The position numbers and the translations under genes were made by a program. From Chlorobi bacterium Chlorobi_1 (lineage in GTDB: Bacteria > Bacteroidota > Chlorobiia > Chlorobiales > Chlorobiaceae): DNA of 34,161 nucleotides. Each line of letters starts with the position of its first letter. Within the stretch, counting starts at the first letter, position 1. Below, piece after piece: positions 8,404 to 20,383 of the stretch. The notes beneath the pieces were generated by a model that saw only the letters and a list, made by a program, of their open reading frames with translations, was not told the DNA's origin and did no database searches. The stretch lies in the NCBI GenBank assembly GCA_900299075.1, contig OMIK01000088.1:1-34161 (forward strand), in the 5' to 3' direction.

Positions 8404-9249
8404 TCAGAACGCCAGCATGGCGTTCAGGCCGTACTCGGTGGAGTGGTTGGCCGGCTCCACATAGGATTCTGCGCTGGAATGGCCGTTCGCATCGGTCTCA
8501 CGGGAATAATCCACCCTTGAAACACCGATGTTCCAGTAACGGAAAAACGGCTCAAAGGCAACGCTGGCAGAACCTGAGACAGGTCGCGAGAACCTTGCCG
8601 AGACCTTGATGCCATAACCCTCGTACTGGTCGTTCGTAATGTCAGTACGGGTGTAGGTTGCGCTGGACGTCTGCGAAAGGGCGCTCTTCTGGATACCCTT
8701 CAGGAAAATGTCGTATTCGATCCTTCCGTCGAAGGACCATCCCGATCCCGATTTCGAAGCGGCCTCCAGACCGACGGGCATGTAGAGGTACTGCGACTCA
8801 CGGTCGTAACCGGCCTTGCCGGCAGTCGTGCTCCTCCCGCCGGAATTGTCGGTCAGGCGGCGGTAGCCGAAACCGGTATATGACGAGTACTGCAGCTCCC
8901 CGCGGCGGGGAAACTCCCTGCCGAAGAGCGCTCGGGCCTCGATCATCGTGTCGTCGACCGCCGGCATCGAACCGCTCGAGACCGAGGTGTAATCGACCGA
9001 ACCCCTTCCCGCGAGGGCATCGATCCTGAACGAGTCGAACATCGACAGGTAACGCCCGCGCCAGCTTGCCGATGCGTTGATGCCGTACATCGAACCGCTG
9101 TCCTTCATGTATCCCGGTTCCTCATACACGATCTTCGAGGCGTAGGGGCCGACTTCGAACCGGGCTCCATCGGCCGAAAAGGCTACGGCGGAAACCATGG
9201 CGGACATCATCTGGACGGACAACAGGGCAACGGCGATCTTGCGAACCAT
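8404..9249 (-). CDS. Predicted outer-membrane beta-barrel protein, unrecognised family
   Basis: From the chosen start the protein has 281 residues: a signal peptide of about 25 (MVRKIAVALLSVQMMSAMVSA, with cleavage near AFSADG), then alternating polar/hydrophobic segments with many aromatic residues (FEVGPYASKIVY, YSSYTGFGYRRL, FEPFFRYWNIGVSRVDY). It ends in phenylalanine, the usual signal for BamA-mediated insertion. I infer a monomeric barrel of about 8-12 strands and do not recognise the family. ATG at 9249 is preferred over an in-frame start at 9279 because a good ribosome binding site (AAGGAGA) lies 7 nt before it. It is monocistronic, with its own promoter and terminator. Confidence 0.75.
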   Translation of the reverse strand: MVRKIAVALLSVQMMSAMVSAVAFSADGARFEVGPYASKIVYEEPGYMKDSGSMYGINASASWRGRYLSMFDSFRIDALAGRGSVDYTSVSSGSMPAVDDTMIEARALFGREFPRRGELQYSSYTGFGYRRLTDNSGGRSTTAGKAGYDRESQYLYMPVGLEAASKSGSGWSFDGRIEYDIFLKGIQKSALSQTSSATYTRTDITNDQYEGYGIKVSARFSRPVSGSASVAFEPFFRYWNIGVSRVDYSRETDANGHSSAESYVEPANHSTEYGLNAMLAF

Positions 9250-9312
9250 TTGAGGATCTCCTTGGTGAGGGCATGACATGGGATTCAGGAAGCGAACTCT
9301 ATTTGCAAGAAG

Positions 9313-9341
9313 AATTTACCCACATTCTCCTATCGAAACAA
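9313..9341 (-). promoter_or_regulatory. Predicted promoter of the outer-membrane protein gene
   Basis: On the minus strand TTGTTT (9341-9336) is separated by 17 nt from TAAATT (9318-9313). The start codon at 9249 is about 64 nt downstream. Confidence 0.5.
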
Positions 9342-9375
9342 CACCCTCTGGCGCCTAGGCCCCGGCAGCTTCGTC

Positions 9376-9405
9376 AAGGGTAATTCGCCGCTTTTTTATT
9401 ACCTT
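9376..9405. other. Imperfect dyad in the metH leader
   Basis: AAGGGTAAT (9376-9384) is followed after 13 nt by ATTACCTT (9398-9405), a near-perfect inverted repeat with one extra G. It lies between the divergent outer-membrane protein and metH genes, about 60-90 nt upstream of the metH start. It may be an operator or a leader hairpin; there is no evidence beyond the symmetry. I see no cobalamin or S-adenosylmethionine riboswitch consensus in this intergenic region. Confidence 0.35.
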
Positions 9406-9465
9406 GTGGGCAGTTTTTTGCCTTGCGCCGGAAGGCCGGCACAACCTTAACCAGTGAGCTGCTGC

Positions 9466-13151
<3,686 letters not shown>

Positions 13152-13154
13152 TCG

Positions 13155-13266
13155 AAAAAGGGACTGAAGGGACCTGAACGACAACAGGGACGAAAAGGAA
13201 AACGGTACTCGCGGAGTATCGTCTTTCCCTCGTCCTTGATGTCCCTGTTGTCCTTTCAGTCCCTTA
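13155..13266. repeat. GGGAC-type inverted-repeat element A, between convergent genes
   Basis: Three nested pairs form one long hairpin: AAGGGACTG (13158-13166) with CAGTCCCTT (13257-13265); GACAACAGGGAC (13180-13191) with GTCCCTGTTGTC (13241-13252), perfect over 12 bp; and GGAAAACGGTACTC (13197-13210) with GAGTATCGTCTTTCC (13214-13228) around the loop GCG. It fills the gap between metH (+) and the SRPBCC gene (-). The same 12-mer GACAACAGGGAC recurs in element B at 20407. Likely a dispersed repeat that also serves as a two-way transcription end (inference). Confidence 0.85.
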
Positions 13267-13306
13267 AAGCAGATTACTTAAGGAAATCAAGAACGTCCCC
13301 TCCGGC

Positions 13307-13777
13307 TCACATCTTCCTGAGCGTCTCGGCGATGTTCGAGATATAGCGGTCGATCTTCTGGGCGAAGGCCATTTCGATCAGGGGGGAGAGCAGGAACTGC
13401 AGGAAGCCGGGAAGGTCCACTTCGAGCTTTCCCTTGGTTTCAAGCTTCACCCTGGTGCCTGCGGCGGACGGCGTGAGCTCCCATCCACCTTCGACCCGGG
13501 CGTTGCCGACCCCATCGACCGGGCTCCAGTCGACGCGCATCTTCTCGCGGTCGCTGCGGTAAGCGCAGGCGTAGATGGTCTGCTGCAGGGTGTAGTCCCC
13601 GATCCCGATCTTCTCCATGACCCACTTGAAGGCGTTGCCTCCGAGGTCTTCGAGTTTCTCGACATCAGGAAAATGGGAGGCTGAGCGAGGCACGTCCGCC
13701 AGCAACCCGAAAACGCTTTCGGGAAGTGACGGGGAGTCGAACTGGCGGGAGACCGAGATACTGACGTTGAAGGACAT
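13307..13777 (-). CDS. SRPBCC (START/Bet v1-like) family protein
   Basis: A 156-residue soluble protein with the helix-grip pattern: an N-terminal strand (FNVSISVSRQFDSP), a short helix pair with PESVFGLLADVPRSASHFPDVEKL, a central run of strands with WELTP, GTRVKLETKGKLEVD, and a long C-terminal helix after LLSPLIEMAFAQKIDRYISNIAETLRKM. This fits the polyketide cyclase/SRPBCC fold, which binds hydrophobic ligands; members in photosynthetic bacteria are often uncharacterised. The ligand cannot be predicted. ATG at 13777 is chosen; an upstream TTG at 13816 would add 13 unconserved residues. On its 3' side lies inverted-repeat element A, and upstream are 123 bp without a clear promoter. Confidence 0.75.
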   Translation of the reverse strand: MSFNVSISVSRQFDSPSLPESVFGLLADVPRSASHFPDVEKLEDLGGNAFKWVMEKIGIGDYTLQQTIYACAYRSDREKMRVDWSPVDGVGNARVEGGWELTPSAAGTRVKLETKGKLEVDLPGFLQFLLSPLIEMAFAQKIDRYISNIAETLRKM

Positions 13778-13900
13778 GGGGCGGGGTTTTGATGGTTGTG
13801 ATGCCCTTGGAACCAATTACGCAATATATGTCAGGATTCCGGGATTACGGCAAAACATCGGGAGGATGCCCATGGGAGCCAACACCGCCCACCCGCCTTC

Positions 13901-15664
13901 TCAGCGGGCGAGTTCATCGACGAACCTGCTGCTGGCAGGGCTTTGCAGCACCTTGAGCAGCCGGGCGTCTCGATCGTAGACGTCCGCCCTGAACTGGAGC
14001 TGCGCCCCATCCGCGAACGCCGTCTGGTAGAGGATGTAGACCGGGATGCTCTTCGGCAGGTTGATCGTCCTGGTCCTGTCGGTATCGATGGCCTCCTGGA
14101 TCCTGGCCTTGCTCCATCGGGTCCTGTCCTGGAGGACGATCTCGGCCAGGTCGACCGGCTTGTCGACCCTGACGCAGCCATGGCTGAAGGTCCTGCGGCT
14201 CTTCTCGAAAAGCGCTTTTGTCGGCGTATCGTGCAGGTAGACCGTAAACCTGTTGGGCAGCATGAACTTGATCCTGCCGAGCGAGCCATCGTCACCGGAA
14301 GCCTGAACCAGCCGGTACGGGAAGCCGCCGTTGAGATACTTCGCCCAGTCGACCGACGAGGGGCTGAGCGTATTGCCTTCGTTGTCGACCACGGCAAGGT
14401 TCCTGTCGGCAAGATAGGACTTGTTTTTCATGATGCTCGAGATGACCTTGTCCTTGACGATGATGCCGTTCGGGATCACCCAATGGGGATTGAGGATGAT
14501 GTACTGCATCTCGGCCCTGAAGACGGGGGTCTGCGTATCCGGCTTGCCGACGATGACCCTCGAGTTCCATCGACGGACGCCGTTCTGGACGAGGTCCACC
14601 GAGAAGGAGGGGATGTTGACCATGATGTAGTTCGGCCCCCTGCTGTTCAGGTACCATCGGTAGCGTTCGAGGTTGATCCGGACCTGGTCGATCCGCTGCT
14701 CCACCGGGACGTTCATGGCTCTGACGGTCTCGTTGCCGATCACGCCGTCGACTTCGAGGCCGTGGCGCTTCTGGAACGCCTTCACCGCGTCGAACAGATC
14801 CGGGGTATAGAGCTGCTCAGGATCCGGAAGCCGGGCCGAGAGGGAGTCGGCGTGTGCTGAAGCGTCCTTGGCGCTCGAACTGTCCGTCGCCGCGACGGGA
14901 GAAGCGGGAGGCATCACATAGTCCCCCGAGGCTGCAAGGCGGCGGCGGATATCGGGCATGCGGGGATCCTCCGCGCCGACCTTCTCGATCGGCTTGCCGG
15001 TCGGCACGCTCTGCCACCCCCCATCGGCGGCGACCTCCCTGAGCCTGACGAGCCCCTGCCGCAGGGCGGCATACTCGGGAGACGCGGGGCGCAGCGCCTG
15101 GATCATCTCGGGAAACCGGCTCCCCATGACCGCGGACATGAGCGTCCGGTCGTAATCGGTTCCGGGAACCGGGGGTTCGATGTTCCAGTCGGATTCGATG
15201 GAACGGGCATAGACCTTGCCGGAGCGCATGTGGGACATGAGCGTGAAGACGGCGTCGGTCATCAGCAGGTCGGCCCGTGCCCTGAGCTCAGGCGATTCGG
15301 CAGGGTTCTGGTAGAAGCTGCGTATCTCGTCGAGATGGTAATCCGAGGTGAGCAGCCCGTCGTTGGCCGAGTCCTCGATGACCTCGACAAGGCGCGCGAC
15401 CGCCATCCTGTTGGTCCATGCGGGACGGTACCCCAGCGCTTCGTAGAAGCGCTTCATGTGGCGGATGATCGACGCCCGGTCGGGCCCGGTCGTCTTGAGG
15501 CTCAGCTTTTCAAGGCGTGCGACGTACTGGCGCAGGAAGCCGCCGGACTGCGCGCCCGTCCCGGCGCTCTCCTCCACCCTGCGCCGGTCGTCGCCGGGCG
15601 ATGCGGAAGCTGAAGGCTGCATGGAGGGAAGCAGGGCGAACCAGAGCAGGAAGATCGGGGACAT
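13901..15664 (-). CDS. L,D-transpeptidase, YcbB/LdtD type
   Basis: L,D-transpeptidases of this class form 3-3 cross-links in peptidoglycan. After a short hydrophobic N terminus (MSPIFLLWFALLPS, a likely signal peptide) comes the scaffold domain (about residues 45-180, with FYEALGYRPAWT), a linker rich in Ala and Ser, a peptidoglycan-binding domain (PDLFDAVKAFQKRHGLEVDG, about 285-330) and the YkuD catalytic domain with SHGCVRVDKP (catalytic Cys near residue 497) and the conserved NPHWVIPNGI stretch. Length 587 is typical for YcbB-like enzymes. It follows the second transpeptidase gene by 18 nt in one operon. No terminator is obvious between its stop and 13778. Confidence 0.92.
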   Translation of the reverse strand: MSPIFLLWFALLPSMQPSASASPGDDRRRVEESAGTGAQSGGFLRQYVARLEKLSLKTTGPDRASIIRHMKRFYEALGYRPAWTNRMAVARLVEVIEDSANDGLLTSDYHLDEIRSFYQNPAESPELRARADLLMTDAVFTLMSHMRSGKVYARSIESDWNIEPPVPGTDYDRTLMSAVMGSRFPEMIQALRPASPEYAALRQGLVRLREVAADGGWQSVPTGKPIEKVGAEDPRMPDIRRRLAASGDYVMPPASPVAATDSSSAKDASAHADSLSARLPDPEQLYTPDLFDAVKAFQKRHGLEVDGVIGNETVRAMNVPVEQRIDQVRINLERYRWYLNSRGPNYIMVNIPSFSVDLVQNGVRRWNSRVIVGKPDTQTPVFRAEMQYIILNPHWVIPNGIIVKDKVISSIMKNKSYLADRNLAVVDNEGNTLSPSSVDWAKYLNGGFPYRLVQASGDDGSLGRIKFMLPNRFTVYLHDTPTKALFEKSRRTFSHGCVRVDKPVDLAEIVLQDRTRWSKARIQEAIDTDRTRTINLPKSIPVYILYQTAFADGAQLQFRADVYDRDARLLKVLQSPASSRFVDELAR

Positions 15665-15682
15665 CGGTGGTACAGATGAGGT

Positions 15683-16435
15683 TTAGGCCCGTCGGGAATG
15701 GCGGCCGGCCCTGGCGGCTGACCTGATGGAGGCTTTGTGGCGCCGCGAGACGGATTTCGAGGCGACGTAGGCGTCGCCGGTATGGTAGATGAAGAGGCAG
15801 GAGCCATCCTTGATCGTGTCGATCAGCTGCTGGCAGTTGTCGAACGAGATGGCGGGGCACCCCTGGCTCCGTCCCAGGCGCCCGTACCTGCTGATGTAGG
15901 TCTCCGACACATAGTCTGCTCCGTGGATCACGATGCCCCGGCTTTCGGCATTGTCGTTCACGCCGTGCTCGAGCCCCTTGAGCACGAGCGAAAGGCCGTT
16001 CTTGCCATCATAGGTGCTCTCGGTAAGGAAGAGGCCCAGGCTGCTGGTGTTCGAGCCGGGCCTGTTGGAGAACCTGCTGGCCATGACCTCTCCGCTGCCC
16101 TTTCCATGGGCTACCAGGGCCGAACGGAGCACCCGGTTGTTGTCGACATCGATGACGTAGAGGCGCTCGGAGACCGAGGGCTTGTCGAAATCGATCAGGG
16201 TGAGGATCCCCTCGCGCCTGAGGAGCCCCTGCCGCTTGAGGTTGTAGTAGCCCTTCATGGCGAGATCGAGCGCCCTGGGGTTGATGTCGCTCATCGGAAT
16301 CTCGGCTTGCTGGCCTGCCGGTGCAGGCTGCAGGATGCTTTCGTCGAAATCGGATAGGGTGAACGAACGGCTCGATGCGGGCGATGCCAGCAGCATCAGC
16401 ATCGACAGCAGCAGCCGTGGAAAAACTCTCTTCAT
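15683..16435 (-). CDS. Murein L,D-transpeptidase catalytic domain protein (YkuD_2 type)
   Basis: The protein has a signal peptide (MKRVFPRLLLSMLMLLASPASS) and one catalytic domain of the YkuD_2 kind. The conserved run is VIHGADYVSE, then GRLGRSQGCPAI with the catalytic cysteine near residue 193, and SLGLFLTEST, which matches the family's substrate wall. It presumably acts on murein in the periplasm. The last 25 residues are very basic (SRRHKASIRSAARAGRHSRRA), an unusual tail that could bind teichoic-like or acidic cell-wall components, or nothing. ATG at 16435 is chosen; the ORF could start at 16450. It is the first gene of a two-transpeptidase operon. Confidence 0.85.
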   Translation of the reverse strand: MKRVFPRLLLSMLMLLASPASSRSFTLSDFDESILQPAPAGQQAEIPMSDINPRALDLAMKGYYNLKRQGLLRREGILTLIDFDKPSVSERLYVIDVDNNRVLRSALVAHGKGSGEVMASRFSNRPGSNTSSLGLFLTESTYDGKNGLSLVLKGLEHGVNDNAESRGIVIHGADYVSETYISRYGRLGRSQGCPAISFDNCQQLIDTIKDGSCLFIYHTGDAYVASKSVSRRHKASIRSAARAGRHSRRA

Positions 16436-16512
16436 ATGCGTCGTCCTCATTTGGGGGAAGAGCCCCGGATCCCGTCTGGCGGGAGGCCGTCACCGACGTA
16501 CGTGAACGGCAT

Positions 16513-16628
16513 AAAAAAGGGCTGCAATGCGGGCCGAAGCGGCCTGCGGGCACCGGGACCAGCCGCAAGCATGCGGTCCGGGCTGCCGGTCATCCATTCA
16601 TGAAATTCTGGTAAGATAACCCTTTTTT
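16513..16628. other. Structured intergenic stretch with complementary ends
   Basis: AAAAAAGGG (16513-16521) pairs with CCCTTTTTT (16620-16628) across 98 nt. Inside are two GC-rich stems: GCGGGCCG with CGGCCTGC (around 16529-16547) and a CCGCA/TGCGG stem within a GGCACCGG...CCGGGCTGCC frame (around 16549-16587). The stretch lies between the membrane protein (minus, ends 16670) and the transpeptidase operon (minus, starts 16435). Read on the minus strand it ends in CCCTTTTTT, so it may act as terminator for the membrane protein gene. Confidence 0.5.
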
Positions 16629-16669
16629 CGTTGGGGCAAAATCGGGCAGGGAGGGACGTGAAGGCGGCT

Positions 16670-17326
16670 TCACCACTCCCCCTCGTGCTCCCCGGTGATG
16701 TTCCGGTAGGCGATCGCTACCGCGCAGGAGGAGACCGGTATGGAGACGAGCATGCCGATGCCGAGGGCAAGCGCACCGACGAGGTTCACCAGCATGATCA
16801 GGAGCAGGAATCCGAAGATGCGGAACCAGTGCCTCCCGACCAGGCGCCGGCTGATCTCCATCGCCTGCCAGAACTCAACGCCGTAATCGACCACGATGGC
16901 GCTGGCGAACAGGTAGGATACCATGAAGTAGATGCCCGGCAGGATCAGCAACACCAGGCCTGCAGCAACGATGCAGCCGGTGGCGAGCCCGGCAAGGAAG
17001 AGGGGGAGGAAATGGCTGAAGCCCGTAAAGAGGTCGTTGAAGCGGAACTCCTTTCCCGCGAGGATCCTGAAGGTGGCGATGAGGAATCCGGCGGAGAGCG
17101 GCGCGAATATCGACGAGACGATCAGCGAGGCCGCCCCCGAAAAGAGCGAGGAGAGCGAGGAGACGAGGAAGAGGATGATGGTGAAGCCGATGAATTCGCC
17201 GGCGTGCGCCCTGAACATCTCCCAGCCGCCGGAGATGGCGGCCCTCATGTCGAGGTGGTAGTCGCGTCCGGCGAGGGCATCGAAGGCCTCCCGATCGAGT
17301 TTCCTGCCGAAATCGAATGCTGCCAT
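16670..17326 (-). CDS. Integral membrane protein, DUF975/YciC-like
   Basis: The protein of 218 residues has about five hydrophobic segments after a soluble N terminus of 35 residues (starting MAAFDFGRKLDREAF). The pattern of GWEMFRAHAGEFIGFTIILFL, a phase with FAPLSAGFLIATFRILAGKE, and LLILPGIYFMVSYLF followed by a basic RRLVGRHWFRIFGFLLLI resembles DUF975 or YciC-type membrane proteins of unknown function. I cannot assign a substrate. Start ATG at 17326 is preferred; a longer frame to 17449 would run into a region without coding character. It stands alone on its strand. Confidence 0.65.
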   Translation of the reverse strand: MAAFDFGRKLDREAFDALAGRDYHLDMRAAISGGWEMFRAHAGEFIGFTIILFLVSSLSSLFSGAASLIVSSIFAPLSAGFLIATFRILAGKEFRFNDLFTGFSHFLPLFLAGLATGCIVAAGLVLLILPGIYFMVSYLFASAIVVDYGVEFWQAMEISRRLVGRHWFRIFGFLLLIMLVNLVGALALGIGMLVSIPVSSCAVAIAYRNITGEHEGEW

Positions 17327-17464
17327 AGTTGACGGTAGTGGTGCTGCTGGAACCAGCGGCTCGTTGAACAAGAAGTGCATGAAAAAGTAACCAGGGCGGA
17401 TCAAAAACCAAAACCCTTCGCTGCCAGTTCCGGATCGCCCGGGCTGCATGCAGGCGGAGGGTGC

Positions 17465-17493
17465 TTGACAGCGGGCGCGCCGCTGCGTATGTT
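17465..17493 (+). promoter_or_regulatory. Predicted promoter of tkt-pgl
   Basis: A perfect -35 box TTGACA (17465-17470), a 17-nt spacer and TATGTT as -10 box (17488-17493) place the transcription start near 17500. This rules out the more upstream in-frame starts for tkt and supports ATG at 17527. Confidence 0.7.
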
Positions 17494-17526
17494 TGGATGA
17501 AGCCCCTTCCCGAAAACCGGCACCTC

Positions 17527-19551
17527 ATGAACAGCTCCTGCTCAACCGGCATCATCGATGCCGAAGCGATCGCCACCGTCAGGCTCCTTGCCGTCGACAT
17601 GGTCGAGGCTGCCCGTTCGGGGCACCCCGGCCTGCCGCTCGGCGCCGCGCCGATGGCCTACACCCTCTTCACGAAGGTCATGCGCCACAACCCCGTCGAT
17701 CCCTCGTGGCCCGACCGGGACCGGTTCGTGCTCTCGGCAGGCCACGGATCGGCGCTCCTCTATGCGCTCCTCCACCTGTGCGGCTACGATATCGGCATGG
17801 AGGAGCTCAAGTCGTTCCGGCAGCTCGGCAGCAGGACGCCCGGCCATCCCGAGTACGGCCACACCCCCGGGGTCGAAACCACGACCGGCCCGCTCGGCCA
17901 GGGGATCGCCACGGCGGTCGGCATGGCCATCGCCGAACGGATGCTCGCCGCGCGCCTGAACCGCGAAGGGCTCTGCGTGGTCGACCACCATACCTACGTC
18001 ATCTGCAGCGACGGGGACCTCATGGAGGGGATCAGCGGCGAAGCCTCATCCCTTGCCGGGCACCTCAAGCTCGGCAGGCTGGTCTGCCTCTACGACGACA
18101 ACGGCATCTCGATCGAAGGCTCGACCGCCCTCGCCTTCACGGAAAGCGTCCGGAAGCGTTACGAGGCCTACGGCTGGCAGGTTTCGGAGATCGACGGGAA
18201 TGATCCCCGGGCCGTCGAGGCGGCGCTCCAAGAATCGAAGGAGGCTATCGACCGCCCCTCCATGATCATCGCGAGGACGACCATCGGGTACGGAAGCCCG
18301 AACAAGGCCGGCAAGGCCTCGGCGCACGGCGAGCCGCTCGGGCAGGAGGAGGCACGGCTGGTCAAGGAGCGCTTCGGCTTCACGCCGGACGGGTCGTTCG
18401 TCGTGCCCGAGGCGGTCCGGGAGCACTTCCGGCGCTCCATGGCGCGCGGGGCCGCCCTGCAGCAGGAGTGGCAGTCGCGCTGGCGTCGGTTCGGGGAGGT
18501 GGAGCCGGAGACCGCCTCGGCACTCGGCCGACTCCGTGACGGGTGTTTCCCCGAATCCTGGCTCCCCCCCGAAGGGCTGTTCGACCACGGCAAGCCGCAG
18601 GCGACGCGCGCGGCATCGAAGGCGGTGCTGGGGGAACTCATCCGTCGCTCCCGATTCATCGCTGGTGGTTCGGCGGACCTCGGCCCCTCGACCGGTACGG
18701 CCCTGCCGGGAGCGGTCGATGTCGAAGCGGGGCGTTTCGAGGGATTCAACCTCCATTTCGGTGTCCGCGAACATGCGATGGGCGCCATCCTGAACGGCAT
18801 GGCCCTGGGCGGCATGCCCGCCACCTACGGCGGCACCTTCCTCGTCTTCGCCGACTACATGAAGCCCTCCCTGCGCCTGGCGGCCATGATGCAGCTGCCG
18901 GTCACCTGGCTCTTCACCCACGACAGCATCGGGCTCGGCGAGGACGGCCCGACCCACCAACCGATAGAGCAGCTGGCCATGCTCAGGTCGACCCCGGGGC
19001 TCGAGGTGATCCGCCCCGCCGACGCCGTTGAGACCCTCGCCGCCTGGCGGAGCGCGCTCTCCCGGCGGCGCCCGACCGCCCTCGTCCTGTCGCGCCAGAC
19101 GCTCCCCTGCCTCCAGGCCGATCGCGGGCTGGTCATGGCGGGAGCCTCGAAGGGGGCCTACACCCTTTGGGAGTCTGACGCCGGAGGGGATCCGGGCTCC
19201 CGGCGCATCCTGATCGTCGCGACCGGTTCGGAGGTGCACCCTTCGCTGGAGGCCGCGAAGCTGCTCGAAGCTGAAGGATTCGCGGTCCGGTTGGTCTCGA
19301 TGCCCTCGCGCGAGCTGTTCGGGCGGCAACCGGCGGAGTACCGGAGCTCCGTCATCCCGGAGGAGGTTTGCGCCCGGCTGGTGGTCGAAGCGGCATCCCC
19401 CTTCGGTTGGGAGGGTCTCGCCGGTCCAAAGGGAGCGGTGCTCGGCATCGACCGCTTCGGGGCGTCAGGTCCCGGGGAGCAGCTGATGGAGGCCTTCGGC
19501 TTCACCGCCAGGCAGATCGCCGAGGCCGCGCGAAAGCTTGTCGAACCATAA
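17527..19551 (+). CDS. tkt: Transketolase
   Basis: Transketolase moves two-carbon units between sugar phosphates with thiamine diphosphate (TPP). Motifs: RSGHPGLPLG, SAGHGSALLYALLHL and TPGHPEYGHTPGVETTTGPLGQG in the first domain; the TPP-binding GDLMEG segment with DDN nearby; in the middle domain HFGVREHAMGAILNG and THDSIGLGEDGPTHQP. The 674-residue length is standard. The start at ATG 17527 fits the TTGACA/TATGTT promoter. The next gene, pgl, lies 15 nt downstream, so the two probably form one message. In an organism without the Calvin cycle, transketolase would serve pentose and erythrose-4-phosphate supply. Confidence 0.95.
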   Translation: MNSSCSTGIIDAEAIATVRLLAVDMVEAARSGHPGLPLGAAPMAYTLFTKVMRHNPVDPSWPDRDRFVLSAGHGSALLYALLHLCGYDIGMEELKSFRQLGSRTPGHPEYGHTPGVETTTGPLGQGIATAVGMAIAERMLAARLNREGLCVVDHHTYVICSDGDLMEGISGEASSLAGHLKLGRLVCLYDDNGISIEGSTALAFTESVRKRYEAYGWQVSEIDGNDPRAVEAALQESKEAIDRPSMIIARTTIGYGSPNKAGKASAHGEPLGQEEARLVKERFGFTPDGSFVVPEAVREHFRRSMARGAALQQEWQSRWRRFGEVEPETASALGRLRDGCFPESWLPPEGLFDHGKPQATRAASKAVLGELIRRSRFIAGGSADLGPSTGTALPGAVDVEAGRFEGFNLHFGVREHAMGAILNGMALGGMPATYGGTFLVFADYMKPSLRLAAMMQLPVTWLFTHDSIGLGEDGPTHQPIEQLAMLRSTPGLEVIRPADAVETLAAWRSALSRRRPTALVLSRQTLPCLQADRGLVMAGASKGAYTLWESDAGGDPGSRRILIVATGSEVHPSLEAAKLLEAEGFAVRLVSMPSRELFGRQPAEYRSSVIPEEVCARLVVEAASPFGWEGLAGPKGAVLGIDRFGASGPGEQLMEAFGFTARQIAEAARKLVEP

Positions 19552-19566
19552 CAACGACCCGACGGC

Positions 19567-20379
19567 ATGGCACGCGAAGGAAACGGCTGGATCACCGGCA
19601 GCACCGGGGAGGTCGCCGAACAGGCGGCGGCACTCGTCACGGATGCCGCCTACCGGGCGCTCGAGGCAAGGGGCCGCTTCACCCTGGCGCTCGCCGGGGG
19701 CAGCACCCCGGCGGGGCTTTACGGCCTGCTTTCGAGGGGAGTCCCGGAGTCGACGCTTGCCGGGTACGGTTATGAAGTACCCCGCGGCGCCCGAAGGTCT
19801 CCAGCCGATCCTGGACGCATTACCCTGCCCTGGCTCCACACCCTGCTCTTCCAGGGGGACGAGCGCTACCTTCCCCCGACACACCCCGACAGCAACTTCG
19901 GCATGGCCAGGGAGAGCCTCATCCGCCATAGCTGCCTGCCACCGAAGAACATCCTGAAAATGCCGGTCGAGTCGGGTGATGCCGATGCCGACGCCGCACG
20001 CTACGAGCAGCTGCTGAAAGGCCTGTTCCGGGAACCGGAGGCCTACACGAAGGAGGGGTGGCCCGTGTTCGACCTGGTGATGCTGGGCCTCGGGGAGGAC
20101 GGGCACACCGCATCGCTCTTCCCCGGCGACCGGGAGGCGCTCGGCGAGGCATCGCGCTGGTGCATCGCCGTCGATGCACCGCAGGGAAACCCCCCCGGCA
20201 CCAGGCTCACCCTGACCCTGCCGGTCATCAACGCCGCCGATGCCGTGATATTCCTCGTGCCGGCCTCGCGCCACGGCCTCGCCCGGTCGATCTTCGAGGG
20301 GCAGCGCCCCGATCTTCCTGCGGGCATGGTCCGGCCCAGGGTTGGAGGGCTGTGGTGGTTCGTCGGCAAGGAAGTGTAA
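19567..20379 (+). CDS. pgl: 6-phosphogluconolactonase
   Basis: It hydrolyses 6-phosphogluconolactone in the oxidative pentose phosphate pathway. Signatures are FTLALAGGSTPAGLYGLL, GDERYLPPTHPDSNFGMAR and LGLGEDGHTASLFPGD, all conserved in the DevB/SOL family. At 270 residues it is somewhat long: about 20 extra residues (around 57-85) sit between the GGSTP motif and the GDER motif. It lies 15 nt after tkt and faces zwf, whose product supplies its substrate. The 3' end abuts inverted-repeat element B. Confidence 0.93.
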   Translation: MAREGNGWITGSTGEVAEQAAALVTDAAYRALEARGRFTLALAGGSTPAGLYGLLSRGVPESTLAGYGYEVPRGARRSPADPGRITLPWLHTLLFQGDERYLPPTHPDSNFGMARESLIRHSCLPPKNILKMPVESGDADADAARYEQLLKGLFREPEAYTKEGWPVFDLVMLGLGEDGHTASLFPGDREALGEASRWCIAVDAPQGNPPGTRLTLTLPVINAADAVIFLVPASRHGLARSIFEGQRPDLPAGMVRPRVGGLWWFVGKEV

Positions 20380-20383
20380 CAGA

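Noticed and set aside
9250-9465. Cobalamin or SAM riboswitch before metH
   Set aside because: The region has no B12-box or SAM-I core sequence that I can recognise; only an imperfect dyad and a small GCCGG/CCGGC hairpin are seen.
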